From Butyrivibrio fibrisolvens (GTDB lineage: Bacteria; Bacillota; Clostridia; Lachnospirales; Lachnospiraceae), in assembly GCF_023206215.1 (NCBI RefSeq), contig NZ_CP065800.1, positions 1,736,001 to 1,800,000 of the forward strand: DNA of 64,000 bases, in the 5' to 3' direction. Positions within the stretch are counted from its first letter, which is position 1; every line of letters begins with the position of its first letter. The notes under the pieces are model-generated. The model was not told the DNA's origin. It ran no database searches and saw nothing but the letters and a program-made list of their open reading frames with translations. Shown here piece by piece: positions 1 through 9,347 of the stretch. A program made the translations under genes and the position numbers.

Positions 1-1984
1 TATATCAGAGGGCTCATACACCTGGGACAATGTCTATGACTGGAAGGATTCTATTGGAGATATTGCCATAAGAAAAGAGAATGTCAATGTCTGGGGTTAC
101 AACATGACCATGGGACTTGGCTATATGGAATATTTCCAAATGGCAGAAGACTTAGGCGCTGAGCCTCTTCCTGTTATGGCCTGCGGAGTTTTGTGTCAGG
201 CCAGAAGCGATTATGTAAATCCTGCAGGTGGCAAGCTTAGAGATAAGTATATAGCTAATTTTACAGATCTTATTGATTTTGCTATAAGTACTGACTTTGA
301 AAACAATAAATGGGCAGATATTAGGAAAAAGATGGGCCATGAACAGCCATTTGGCCTTCACTATCTTGGCGTTGGTAATGAGAACTGGGGCGATGAGTTT
401 TTTGCTAACTTCGAAATTTTTTACCATAAGATAAAAGAACATCTGGATGAGTATTATCCTGGATATCCCATGACAATAGTATCTACTGCAGGAGCACAGG
501 CTGATGATGATGCCTACAAGATAGGATGGCAGTTTTTGTGCGGCAGGCATAAGGGCGTATCTTCATATATGTTTACAGATGGTGAGAAGTCTTTTGAAGA
601 GAAGATTGACTGGTACAAGTATAAGGGCGACTACCTTGATACCATCGTCGATGAGCATTATTACAGGTCCAATGAGTACCTTCTTGAAAATGTTGATAGA
701 TACAACTATTACCAAAGAGCCTACAAACTTGATGAAAACGGGCACAAGGTTATAGATGAAGCAAAGTCTCCCAAAGTCTTTGTAGGCGAGTATGCATCTG
801 TTGATAAGAATACCCTTAAGGGCGCCATAGCAGAAGCGGCTACAATGGTTGGATATGAGAGAAACAGTGATGTTGTGAGGATGGCATCAACGGCTCCTCT
901 TTTTAATCAGATATCAAATGATGGTACTTATAGATGGACTCCTGATTGCATCTGGTTTGACAAGACGAGAGTATATAGAACTCCAACATATTTTGTGCAA
1001 AAACTCTTCATGACCAATCTTGGAACAGAGCTTTTAAAACTTGATGAAAAAAAGCTATCAGGAAGTAACATGTCAGAACTAAAGCCACATGGAGGTTTCT
1101 GTATATCAGCTTCTAATGGAAGAGTAAAGTTTTTGAATATAAATGTTACTTCTAATATAGATGGAACTGTTTATTATCACAAAGAATATCCCGAAGGTCT
1201 TGTACTTGATGGAAGTACTGATACTGAATATCTCGTTTTTACAGATGCTGAGACTGGCTTAAATACTGAGGATCTAAGTGATTACAGCATAGAATTAAGA
1301 GCAGTAAAACTTGACGATATGGCTGTAATAGAGGTTGGATGCGGCCTTGTAGTAGCTCCCGGAGACTTTGATCCTACGAGAATGAGTCTTATGAAGTACT
1401 GCGTAGGAGATGCAGGCAATGGTACAGGCCTCAAAGTCTACAAGGATGGCATAGAGGGATATACTCTTGGGGATTATTCATCAAGTGTATATGCAGGCAA
1501 TCTTAGAGCTTGTCATATGGAGATAGTAGGAGCCGGATGCGAAGTGGTCGTAAGAGTTAATTATGGCGGCGATGATGGAAGAACTATCACGGCTTCATAT
1601 GAGATAGCAGGCAGTAAAGGTGTGGGCACTGTCCTTGGAGATATTGCCTACAAGCTGGAAAGTTATAACAAGGATATATTTGCATCAGCAACTAAAGATG
1701 CAGAGAATATCTATCTAAAGCTTGTCAATCCTGCGGATACAGTTAGGGACGTGCATATAGCATTCGATCATGGAGGAAGCGGTCCCTGTGAAGATGGCAG
1801 TATCTGTAAGTATCTCAAGGCACAGGTGATAGTACTGGAAGCTGATAAAGGCCAGGAGGATGTTCCTAATGTGAATGTACCTGAGACAATACTTCCAAGG
1901 ACATATGATCTTAGCGTTAATGGGGATTGTCTTGATATATCTCTAAAACCCTGGTCATTAAACATTATCAGGCTAAAAAAGTAA
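1..1984 (+). CDS. Alpha-L-arabinofuranosidase, GH51 (5' end outside window)
   Basis: This is the 3' part of a glycoside hydrolase family 51 enzyme, which removes terminal arabinofuranose from arabinan, arabinoxylan or their oligosaccharides with retention. The frame is open from base 2, so the start lies upstream of the window. GVGNENWG carries the expected acid/base Glu (bases 380-382) and FVGEYAS the expected nucleophile Glu (788-790). A beta-rich C-terminal region follows the barrel. About 660 residues remain, already longer than simple GH51 enzymes of about 500, so this is probably the long form with an extra N-terminal module. Whether it is secreted cannot be judged. The importers, GH43 enzyme and regulator downstream support a role in arabinan use. 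Confidence 0.9.
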   Translation, partial: ISEGSYTWDNVYDWKDSIGDIAIRKENVNVWGYNMTMGLGYMEYFQMAEDLGAEPLPVMACGVLCQARSDYVNPAGGKLRDKYIANFTDLIDFAISTDFENNKWADIRKKMGHEQPFGLHYLGVGNENWGDEFFANFEIFYHKIKEHLDEYYPGYPMTIVSTAGAQADDDAYKIGWQFLCGRHKGVSSYMFTDGEKSFEEKIDWYKYKGDYLDTIVDEHYYRSNEYLLENVDRYNYYQRAYKLDENGHKVIDEAKSPKVFVGEYASVDKNTLKGAIAEAATMVGYERNSDVVRMASTAPLFNQISNDGTYRWTPDCIWFDKTRVYRTPTYFVQKLFMTNLGTELLKLDEKKLSGSNMSELKPHGGFCISASNGRVKFLNINVTSNIDGTVYYHKEYPEGLVLDGSTDTEYLVFTDAETGLNTEDLSDYSIELRAVKLDDMAVIEVGCGLVVAPGDFDPTRMSLMKYCVGDAGNGTGLKVYKDGIEGYTLGDYSSSVYAGNLRACHMEIVGAGCEVVVRVNYGGDDGRTITASYEIAGSKGVGTVLGDIAYKLESYNKDIFASATKDAENIYLKLVNPADTVRDVHIAFDHGGSGPCEDGSICKYLKAQVIVLEADKGQEDVPNVNVPETILPRTYDLSVNGDCLDISLKPWSLNIIRLKK

Positions 1985-1991
1985 AAAACAC

Positions 1992-2057
1992 ATGTAAGCA
2001 GGTCTAAGGGAGGATACTTCCTAAATCGACCTGTTTGCATGAACTTAGATTTTTTTT
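1992..2057 (+). terminator. Intrinsic terminator after the GH51 gene
   Basis: A 13-bp stem with two G-U pairs is formed by 1992-2004 (ATGTAAGCAGGTC) and 2028-2040. The loop between them can form a smaller AGGA/TCCT hairpin. A run of eight T lies at 2050-2057. The T run starts nine bases after the stem, which is a little far, so termination may be incomplete. Confidence 0.6.
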
Positions 2058-2238
2058 ACAAAAAAACATAGATTTCAAGCACTAAAATTGCACAAAAATA
2101 AGGCTTTGTTTTCTATATAGATAAAAGTGAAATTGTATTGAAAAATCTAAAACTGAGATGTAAGCTTGATATAGTTATAAAACTGAATTATTTAATAAAA
2201 ATCTAAACTTTAGAAAATTGTAAAAACTGTTCTTTATT

Positions 2239-2261
2239 TGCTCGCGACATGAGGTTAAAAA
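2239..2261 (+). promoter_or_regulatory. Truncated copy of the repeated CTCGCG-SD leader
   Basis: The bases before this start codon repeat the 3' end of the leader seen at 6297, 51405 and 62904: TTGCTCGCGACATGAGG, then an A-rich spacer and ATG. GAGG at 2251-2254 serves as the Shine-Dalgarno. The upstream ATTGGYG hairpin is absent here, so the predicted pseudoknot cannot form. The rest of the 2058-2238 stretch is AT-rich, and I could not fix a convincing promoter in it. Confidence 0.55.
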
Positions 2262-5200
2262 ATGGCATTATTAAGGGGAAGTTCTAAAAGTAACATCAAA
2301 AAGACATCTGGTCTTTTAACTGCTTTTGTAGTATTGATATCTTTTATGGGGCAGACATATGCCTTATCTGTAAACGCTACTGAAGTGGATGCTTCTGATG
2401 CTGCGTCCGTGGTATCAGATGCCGAGGATGCAGAACTGGGTAGCGAATCGGAAGGCGGTGAAGCATCTTCTGATACAGATGAAGATATAGAGCGTCTATC
2501 CACTAATTATACGACTATAAGTAAAGGTTATACGTCATCTGAGTATGAAGGTGAAGACATCGCTTATAGGATGGAAGATATCCTTGGCACAGAGTATTCT
2601 TCATATCTTACTACTGACAGTCATGATTATACAGATGGAAGCGTCGCTGATGTATCACATTCTGATTACATTGAAGTAACTGTAGATGTTCCTGAGGATG
2701 CACTTTATGAGATAGGTTTTGATTATCTGTCTTATGATGAATCGATCCTGCCTCTTGAGATCGCGTTTACTGCTGATGGAAGTTATCCTTTCTATGAGGC
2801 TAGGAGCATAACTCTTGAGACTATCTGGGTATCAGAAGATACTACCAGCATCGACCGTTATGGCAATGAGATCGTAGCACTTCCTCAAAAGCTTGTCAGA
2901 TGGGAACACAAAGAGCTGGGTGATTCCAGTTACAGATATTCAAGCCCGCTTCTTGTAGAGCTTACAAAAGGTGAACATACTTTTGGTATATCTGTTAAGG
3001 AAGGCACTATGCTCCTTGGAGATATCACTTTAAAAGCACCTGTCAGGATTCCTGAATATACAGGATCAAAGGCAGCAGAGGGCGAGGGCCTTATCACTAT
3101 AGAAGGTGAAGACTTTACTTATCGTAATGATTCTTCTATACATTCTTCTTATGAATTTGATACATCTATCAGTCCTATTTCTGCTAAGCAGAAAGTACTC
3201 AATCTGGTAGATGAGGATTCATTCAATACAGCCGGTCAGACTATCACATACAGTTTCAACGTAGATAAGGCCGGTTATTACAATCTTGCTATGAATTACA
3301 GACAGTCTGAAAAAAATGACTTTCCTGTATTTCTTGATATCAGGATTGATGATGAGATTCCCAATACAGCATTTCAGTCTTACTGGCTTACTAAGTCAAC
3401 AAAATTTACCACCAAAGCATTCACAGATTCTGATGGTAATGCGCTTAGCGTATATCTTGAAGAGGGAGATCATACCATATCACTTACCATAAGTGCAGAC
3501 AATATAAGATACGCCCTTGAAGAAGTTGACAGGATCATGTCACAGATAAGTGATCTGTCGCTTGAAGTTACCAAGGTTGCAGGTACCAATAAGGATAAAT
3601 ATCGTGACCTCAAACTTACAAGATATATTCCTGATCTTCAGGAAAGGCTTCAAGGCTGGGTTGATGACCTTAATGCTATCGCTTCTGAAGCTACAGTTTA
3701 TGTAGGGACAGATGATCCTGAAGATGTTGCAGCTTTTTCATATCTTCTGATCGCAGCTGATCAGCTCCAGAGTCTTGCAGATGAACCTGACGAGCTTGTG
3801 TACAGGGTAGATGAACTATCTACAAGTGTTAACTCTATAAATACACAGATAGCTAACTTCGTTGACATCATGAATGACAATGATATAGCGATAGACAGGA
3901 TATATCTATATCAAAATGATGCAAAGCTTCCTTCTGGCCTTAACTTTTTTGAAGGACTTTTGATGAGTGCAGAGAGGTTTTTCTATTCATTCTTTGGACA
4001 GAGCTACTCTGCAAGTAATACAGATGAGTCTCATATACAGGTATGGGTCAACCGCCCCAGACAGTATGTAGAGATCATGCAGAAGATGATAGATGAAGAG
4101 TTCACTGCTTCAACAGGGATAGAAGTCGATCTCTCCATCATGACTGATGCGCAGAAGCTTATTTTGTCCAACGCATCAGGTGATACTCCGGATATAGCTA
4201 CAGGTATCAACTATTCGATACCTTTTGATCTTGCTATAAGAGGAGCTTTGGTAGACTTGACTCAGTTTGATAATTACAAGGAAGTATTTGGAAGGTATTC
4301 TGACGGTCTATTGGTTCCCTCGGTAGTAGGAGACGGACTTTATTCACTTCCGGAGACTATGAATTTCTATGTAATGTTCTATAGAACAGATGTTTTGGAA
4401 AAACTGGGACTTTCGGCACCTGATACTATAGATGATCTTATAGCTATGCTGCCGGATCTTCAGATGAGAGGACTTAACGTATATTATCCTACAGCAGCGA
4501 TGCTGGCTATGAGGAACTTTCATGGAACTACACCTCTTATATTCCAAAATGACGGATCACTATATGGAGATACAGCTCTTGATATAGAGCTTGATTCTGA
4601 GACATCGGTTGAGGGCTTCACACAGCTTACAGAGCTTTTCACTTTATATGATCTTCCTGTGGATGTTCCTAATTTCTATCAGCATTTTAGAAACGGTGAC
4701 CTTCCAATTGGTATAGCTGACTTTAACTCTTACAACCTTATATTGAATGCTGCTCCTGAGATAGCTAATTCATGGGAGATAGCTCTTGTGCCGGGCATCA
4801 CTGACGATAGCACAGGTGAAGTTGTCAGATATATGTCGGGCGGAGCAGAGAGCACAGTTATGTTTGCATCTGATGAGGAAAGAGAACAAAAGGCCTGGGA
4901 GTTTATGGATTGGTGGTCCAGCGCGCAGGTTCAGGCAGAGTTTGGTCAAAGGCTCCAGATCCTATACGGAGATGAGTATATCTGGCCGACAGCCAATCTT
5001 GAAGCTTTTACGCTTCTTCCATATCCGACAGATGACAAGGATGTGATCTTAGAGCAGGCTCAGTATATCCTTGAAGCTCCAAGGCTTCTTGGAAGCTACA
5101 TGATGGAACGAGAGTTGTCCAATGCTTTTAATGATGTAGTAGTTAACGGTGAGTCTGTAAGATCTGAAATAGATGAAACAGTCAAATCTGTTGACAGAGA

Positions 5201-5309
5201 GACTAGAAGGAAGCTCGAAGAATTCGGATATATAGATGCGGATGGCAACGTACTTGAAGAGTACATAACTCCTTCTATTTCCAAAGTAAGAGAGATTATG
5301 GAGCGATAA
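2262..5309 (+). CDS. Giant extracellular solute-binding protein with N-terminal carbohydrate-binding-like modules
   Basis: A 1015-residue secreted protein, more than twice the size of a normal sugar-binding protein. It opens with a signal peptide (hydrophobic core LLTAFVVLISFMG) without a lipobox. After an acidic Ser/Asp/Glu linker come two beta-sandwich-like regions (about residues 75-255 and 270-425). The second begins with an IEGEDF motif and contains AGYYNLAMNYR and EEGDHTISL, which resemble CBM6/35-type folds. A helical region (about 430-580) leads into a family 1 binding-protein domain (about 588-1015). The two permeases downstream indicate the binding component of an ABC importer, probably for large arabinan oligosaccharides. 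The ligand and the CBM assignment are inferred. With no lipid anchor, how it stays at the cell surface is unclear. Confidence 0.8.
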   Translation: MALLRGSSKSNIKKTSGLLTAFVVLISFMGQTYALSVNATEVDASDAASVVSDAEDAELGSESEGGEASSDTDEDIERLSTNYTTISKGYTSSEYEGEDIAYRMEDILGTEYSSYLTTDSHDYTDGSVADVSHSDYIEVTVDVPEDALYEIGFDYLSYDESILPLEIAFTADGSYPFYEARSITLETIWVSEDTTSIDRYGNEIVALPQKLVRWEHKELGDSSYRYSSPLLVELTKGEHTFGISVKEGTMLLGDITLKAPVRIPEYTGSKAAEGEGLITIEGEDFTYRNDSSIHSSYEFDTSISPISAKQKVLNLVDEDSFNTAGQTITYSFNVDKAGYYNLAMNYRQSEKNDFPVFLDIRIDDEIPNTAFQSYWLTKSTKFTTKAFTDSDGNALSVYLEEGDHTISLTISADNIRYALEEVDRIMSQISDLSLEVTKVAGTNKDKYRDLKLTRYIPDLQERLQGWVDDLNAIASEATVYVGTDDPEDVAAFSYLLIAADQLQSLADEPDELVYRVDELSTSVNSINTQIANFVDIMNDNDIAIDRIYLYQNDAKLPSGLNFFEGLLMSAERFFYSFFGQSYSASNTDESHIQVWVNRPRQYVEIMQKMIDEEFTASTGIEVDLSIMTDAQKLILSNASGDTPDIATGINYSIPFDLAIRGALVDLTQFDNYKEVFGRYSDGLLVPSVVGDGLYSLPETMNFYVMFYRTDVLEKLGLSAPDTIDDLIAMLPDLQMRGLNVYYPTAAMLAMRNFHGTTPLIFQNDGSLYGDTALDIELDSETSVEGFTQLTELFTLYDLPVDVPNFYQHFRNGDLPIGIADFNSYNLILNAAPEIANSWEIALVPGITDDSTGEVVRYMSGGAESTVMFASDEEREQKAWEFMDWWSSAQVQAEFGQRLQILYGDEYIWPTANLEAFTLLPYPTDDKDVILEQAQYILEAPRLLGSYMMERELSNAFNDVVVNGESVRSEIDETVKSVDRETRRKLEEFGYIDADGNVLEEYITPSISKVREIMER

Positions 5310-5345
5310 GTAGTTATTTCTATCAGAAAAAGGGGAAACAAAGAA

Positions 5346-6260
5346 ATGTTTTTGCCAAAAGCCAAGGTAGGGGCCAGATCACATTCAAACAGAGCAGGTT
5401 ATCTGTTTACAGGTCCTTATGCAATCCTTTTTATAATTTTCATACTTGCACCTGTTGTCACAGCGATAGGTCTTTCGTTTACAAACTTTAATACGATCCA
5501 GACTCCCAAAGTTGTTGGTTTTCTGAATTATATCAATCTGATAACAGCTGATGATGTATTTATGAAATACGTCCTTCCAAACACTGTTAAATATGCTCTG
5601 ATAGTAGGCCTTGGAGGATATGCTCTTGCATTTCTTCTGGCATGGGCGCTTTCAAATCTGACTAAAGGGCCAAGGACAGTATTTGCACTGATACTGTATT
5701 CACCCAGTATGACTACAGGTGTAGCAATGGCTGTTTTGTGGAAGATCATGTTCACAGGTGATCAGACAGGTTATATCAATTCATGGCTTATGGATATAGG
5801 TGCTATAGATGAGCCTATCATCTGGCTTTCAAGCGCGCAGTACCTTCTTCCTATAGTTATAATAATAGGCCTTTGGTCCAGCATGGGTATAGGCTTTCTG
5901 TCAATTCTTGCAGGTCTTTTGAATGTTGATGAAAGTCTCTATGAGGCAGCAGCCATAGATGGTGTCAAGAATAGATTCCAGGAGATGATATATGTGACAA
6001 TCCCTTCTATGAAGCCTCAGATGCTCTTTGCAGCAGTTATGCAGATAGTTGGAGCCTTCCAGAACGGTACGATATCCACCATGCTTGCAGGTAATCCTAC
6101 TCCCGGATATGGAGCTCAGCTTATCGTAAACCACATAGAAGACTATGGATTTATCAGATACGAGATGGGTTATGCTGCGGCAGTATCTGTAGTACTTCTT
6201 TTGATAGTTCAGGCCTTCTCGGTATTCTTTAACAGATTATTCGGAAGCGCAGATGAGTAA
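5346..6260 (+). CDS. Sugar ABC transporter permease, MalF/UgpA type
   Basis: A 304-residue inner membrane permease of the carbohydrate uptake family 1 importers. About six hydrophobic segments are visible, starting with [16 protein letters not shown]. The cytoplasmic EAA loop, which contacts the ATPase, reads [21 protein letters not shown]. It starts 36 bases after the giant binding protein gene, with AAGGGG as Shine-Dalgarno, so the two are probably co-transcribed. Its partner permease is the next gene. No ATPase gene is present in the window, so the energy-coupling subunit must be encoded elsewhere. Confidence 0.9.
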   Translation: MFLPKAKVGARSHSNRAGYLFTGPYAILFIIFILAPVVTAIGLSFTNFNTIQTPKVVGFLNYINLITADDVFMKYVLPNTVKYALIVGLGGYALAFLLAWALSNLTKGPRTVFALILYSPSMTTGVAMAVLWKIMFTGDQTGYINSWLMDIGAIDEPIIWLSSAQYLLPIVIIIGLWSSMGIGFLSILAGLLNVDESLYEAAAIDGVKNRFQEMIYVTIPSMKPQMLFAAVMQIVGAFQNGTISTMLAGNPTPGYGAQLIVNHIEDYGFIRYEMGYAAAVSVVLLLIVQAFSVFFNRLFGSADE

Positions 6261-6296
6261 ATACTATTTAGATTAAAAATATACTAAGAAAATACT

Positions 6297-6357
6297 ATTG
6301 GCGCTGCGAGCTCCGCCAATATCGAACCATTAGTCACTCGCGACATGAGGTTATAAA
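6297..6357 (+). promoter_or_regulatory. Repeated hairpin/pseudoknot leader, copy 1
   Basis: A 7-bp stem pairs ATTGGCG (6297-6303) with CGCCAAT (6314-6320) around a 10-base loop. Loop bases TGCGAG (6305-6310) can pair with CTCGCG (6337-6342), giving an H-type pseudoknot. GAGG at 6347-6350 is the Shine-Dalgarno for the ATG at 6358. The region 6298-6350 is nearly identical to the leader of dnaG at 51405. The stem differs there by one compensatory pair (C-G here, T-A there). No known RNA family was recognised. Confidence 0.65.
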
Positions 6358-7236
6358 ATGGCTGCTTATAGAGGACACCGGACCAATCCGGACAAATTCG
6401 AAAAAGGTCAGATCAAGATCTATATAATGATCCTTCCAATGATCCTTTTGACGGGACTTCCGATCATATTCATCATATTCCATGCTTTTAAGCCTATGGA
6501 AGAGTTGTTCGCATTCCCGCCAAAGTTTATTACAACTAATCCAACGCTTGATAATTTTGCCAAGCTTGCCAAAGCTTCCAGAAGTGCAAGTATTCCGCTT
6601 AGCAAATATGTCTTTAACAGCGTGTTTATAACAATCGTATCAGTTCTTGCCTCACTTCTTTTTTCTACAATGGCTGCATATGCCCTGTCCAAGCTTAAGT
6701 TTAAGGGAAGAACAATGATGATGCAGATCAACCAGATAGCTCTTATGTTTGTGGCTGTAGCTGTTATGATCCCAAGATACCTTATCGTTAATAAACTTGG
6801 ACTCATAGATACATATCTGGCAGAGATACTTCCGCTTATAGCTGTTCCCGTAGCTCTGTTCCTGGTAAAAGGGTTCGTGGATCAGGTGCCGGATTCTCTT
6901 ATAGAAGCTGCATATCTTGACGGAGCTTCTGAGTGGAGGATATATACAAGCATCATCATCCCGCTTATAAAACCGGCTATAGCAACAGCAGCAATCCTTG
7001 TATTCCAGCAGGTTTGGACCAATATCGAATATGCCAACTACTATATCAATGATGATTCACTTAAGTCGCTGGCATTTTATATGAATACACTTACAAGCGC
7101 AACTACTACCAACACTGTAGCTGGTCAGGGTATTGCAGCTGCAGCATCTCTTATAATGTTTTTGCCTAATCTGATCCTCTTCTGTATCCTTCAGAACAGC
7201 GTCATGAACACAATGGCAACATCCGGTATTAAGTAA
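6358..7236 (+). CDS. Sugar ABC transporter permease, MalG type
   Basis: A 292-residue membrane permease and the second half of the transmembrane pair with the gene before it. It has an N-terminal membrane segment (IMILPMILLTGLPIIFII), a large external loop and the EAA signature EAAYLDGASEWRIYTSIIIP. The gap to the upstream permease is 97 bases, long for such a pair, and is filled mainly by the repeated leader. Its Shine-Dalgarno comes from that leader, so its translation may be controlled apart from the upstream gene. Confidence 0.9.
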   Translation: MAAYRGHRTNPDKFEKGQIKIYIMILPMILLTGLPIIFIIFHAFKPMEELFAFPPKFITTNPTLDNFAKLAKASRSASIPLSKYVFNSVFITIVSVLASLLFSTMAAYALSKLKFKGRTMMMQINQIALMFVAVAVMIPRYLIVNKLGLIDTYLAEILPLIAVPVALFLVKGFVDQVPDSLIEAAYLDGASEWRIYTSIIIPLIKPAIATAAILVFQQVWTNIEYANYYINDDSLKSLAFYMNTLTSATTTNTVAGQGIAAAASLIMFLPNLILFCILQNSVMNTMATSGIK

Positions 7237-7256
7237 AACATAAAGAGGACGTGAAA

Positions 7257-9347
7257 GTGAAAAAGATATCTGAAAAAAGGCAAAATAAAAGCAGTTTTAA
7301 AAATATCCTGAAAAGATCGATAGGGATAGCGCTTATAGGGATCAGCCTTATCTGGAATGCAGATGTATTAACGGCCCATGCTGACGCTCCCTATAAGACT
7401 TATACGGTAGATGGATACAATTCTGTAACAGAGACGCAGACAGCATATCTTCCGTATAAGACTATCACCAAGATAGGTGATGAATCTCTTATGACTCCTA
7501 CAGATTTTACTCTTCTTGATGACGGAACTATGTATGTTCTTGATAGCGGTAATAAGAGAGTAGTAGTTGGTGATGCTGATGGCAATCTTGTGACTACTTT
7601 CGGAGAAGGGGTTCTGGTAGGACCTAAGGGCATATATGTTACTGACAAGCATATTACCTATGTTGCAGACAGAGATGCCAAGTCCATATTCGTATTTGAT
7701 GAAAACGGAGAACTGATCCATACCTATACAAGACCGCAAGTTGCCATGTACGGCGATGCTCTTGACTTTCTTCCACTTAAGATAGTGGTTAATTCATCAG
7801 GTACTATGTATATCGTCTGCGAATCTAATACTAATGGTATAGTTGAGATCAGTCCTGTTGATAACGGAACTTTCCTTGGATATTTCGGAACCAATGCAAC
7901 AAGCGCATCTGTCTGGACTATCGTATGGAGAGCGCTTCTTACGGATGCTCAGCGTGCCAAGATGGTTGGTAATATACCTGCAACTCCCGATAACATGGCA
8001 ATCGATGAAAAGGGTATTATCTATACTGTCACAAGAGGTGAAGGTGATGATACCTTAAAACGCCTTAATATAGCAGGCGTAAACATGATAACAGATCCTG
8101 GCAAGAGCGATACGGTTCCTGCAGCTATAGCCGTTGGTAATCACGATAACTTCTTTGTAGTGTCGCAGCAGGGCTTTATATATGAGTACAACAATGAAGG
8201 TCAGCTGCTTTTCATGTTTGGAGGTAAGGATGATGGTCAGCAGAGGATAGGCCTTTCTACCAAAGCCGAAGCTATCCAGATAGGAAGCGATGACAAGATC
8301 TATGTCCTTGATTCTGACAAGGCGCAGATTCAGGTCTATGAACCTACAGAGTTTACTGATTATCTTCATGAAGCTTTATATCTTTTTTCAAAAGGAAGGT
8401 ATGAAGAGAGTAAAGAGCCTCTGTCACAGGTTCTTATGATGAACAATCTCTTCGACTATGCCAATATGGCAATGGGCAAGGCTCTTTACAAAGAAGGAGA
8501 TTATGAGGGAGCACTCAAATACGCCAAGCTCTCTATAGATAATGACCTGTACTCAGATTCTTTCTGGGAGATAAGAAATATATGGCTTAAGAAGAATCTG
8601 TCAACAGTTATCGTCATAATCCTTGTACTGATAGTTCTTAATAAGATCGTTAAATACCTTGACAATAAAAAGAATATTTTAAGTAAACCAAAAGCTTTTG
8701 TACAGAAGATAAAGAATCAAAAGCTTGTAGCACAGCTTCGATATATTTTCTTTTACATGAGGCATCCAATTGATGGCAATTATGGTATCAAGCGTCAGAA
8801 CAAGGTGTCGGTACTTGCTTCTAATATACTTCTTGCTCTTATGATCGTGTTCTATATCATTAACAAGTATTTCTGCGGATTCATGTTCAAGACAGTAAGA
8901 GAGGGACAGTTCGATGTTGCATCGGATATCATCATAATCCTCGTGGGACTGTTTCTTATAGTAGGATGCAATTATCTTATGTGTACCATCAATGACGGTG
9001 AAGGTAAGTTCAAGGCTATATACTGTTCCTTTATTTATTCAGCATCACCGTTTTTGGTCTTCATGCCTTTTATCTTCGCTTTAAGCCACGTTGTTACATA
9101 CAACGAAGAGTTTTTTGTAAGCTTTGGCAGGTTCTGTATGGTCTGTTGGATCCTGGTTCTTATATTCATAGCGATCAGAGAGATCAACAACTATACAGTT
9201 GGCGAGACCTTTAAGATCATAGGACTTACTGTTTTTACAATACTTATAGTATGTCTTCTTGCATTTATTATCTATGTACTGTGGTCGCAGGTATTCGACT
9301 TCCTGCAGTCACTTGTAGGAGAGGTGGTGTATCGCATTGGCGGCTGA
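7257..9347 (+). CDS. NHL-repeat protein with TPR-like and YIP1-like membrane domains
   Basis: A roughly 696-residue membrane protein. A signal sequence (IGIALIGISLIWNADVLTAHA) is followed by an NHL-type beta-propeller (about residues 50-370, with repeated LDDGTMYVLDSGNKR-like strands). A short TPR-like helical stretch (about 375-440) and a transmembrane helix near 450 follow. The C-terminal region has about five hydrophobic segments like the YIP1 family. I prefer GTG 7257 as start because it lies 8 bases after GAGG; GTG 7251 is too close. Such proteins sit with DUF5696 proteins and sugar importers in many Firmicutes loci, but their function is not established. The propeller may act outside the membrane as a glycan or partner-binding platform. 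Confidence 0.7.
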   Translation: MKKISEKRQNKSSFKNILKRSIGIALIGISLIWNADVLTAHADAPYKTYTVDGYNSVTETQTAYLPYKTITKIGDESLMTPTDFTLLDDGTMYVLDSGNKRVVVGDADGNLVTTFGEGVLVGPKGIYVTDKHITYVADRDAKSIFVFDENGELIHTYTRPQVAMYGDALDFLPLKIVVNSSGTMYIVCESNTNGIVEISPVDNGTFLGYFGTNATSASVWTIVWRALLTDAQRAKMVGNIPATPDNMAIDEKGIIYTVTRGEGDDTLKRLNIAGVNMITDPGKSDTVPAAIAVGNHDNFFVVSQQGFIYEYNNEGQLLFMFGGKDDGQQRIGLSTKAEAIQIGSDDKIYVLDSDKAQIQVYEPTEFTDYLHEALYLFSKGRYEESKEPLSQVLMMNNLFDYANMAMGKALYKEGDYEGALKYAKLSIDNDLYSDSFWEIRNIWLKKNLSTVIVIILVLIVLNKIVKYLDNKKNILSKPKAFVQKIKNQKLVAQLRYIFFYMRHPIDGNYGIKRQNKVSVLASNILLALMIVFYIINKYFCGFMFKTVREGQFDVASDIIIILVGLFLIVGCNYLMCTINDGEGKFKAIYCSFIYSASPFLVFMPFIFALSHVVTYNEEFFVSFGRFCMVCWILVLIFIAIREINNYTVGETFKIIGLTVFTILIVCLLAFIIYVLWSQVFDFLQSLVGEVVYRIGG

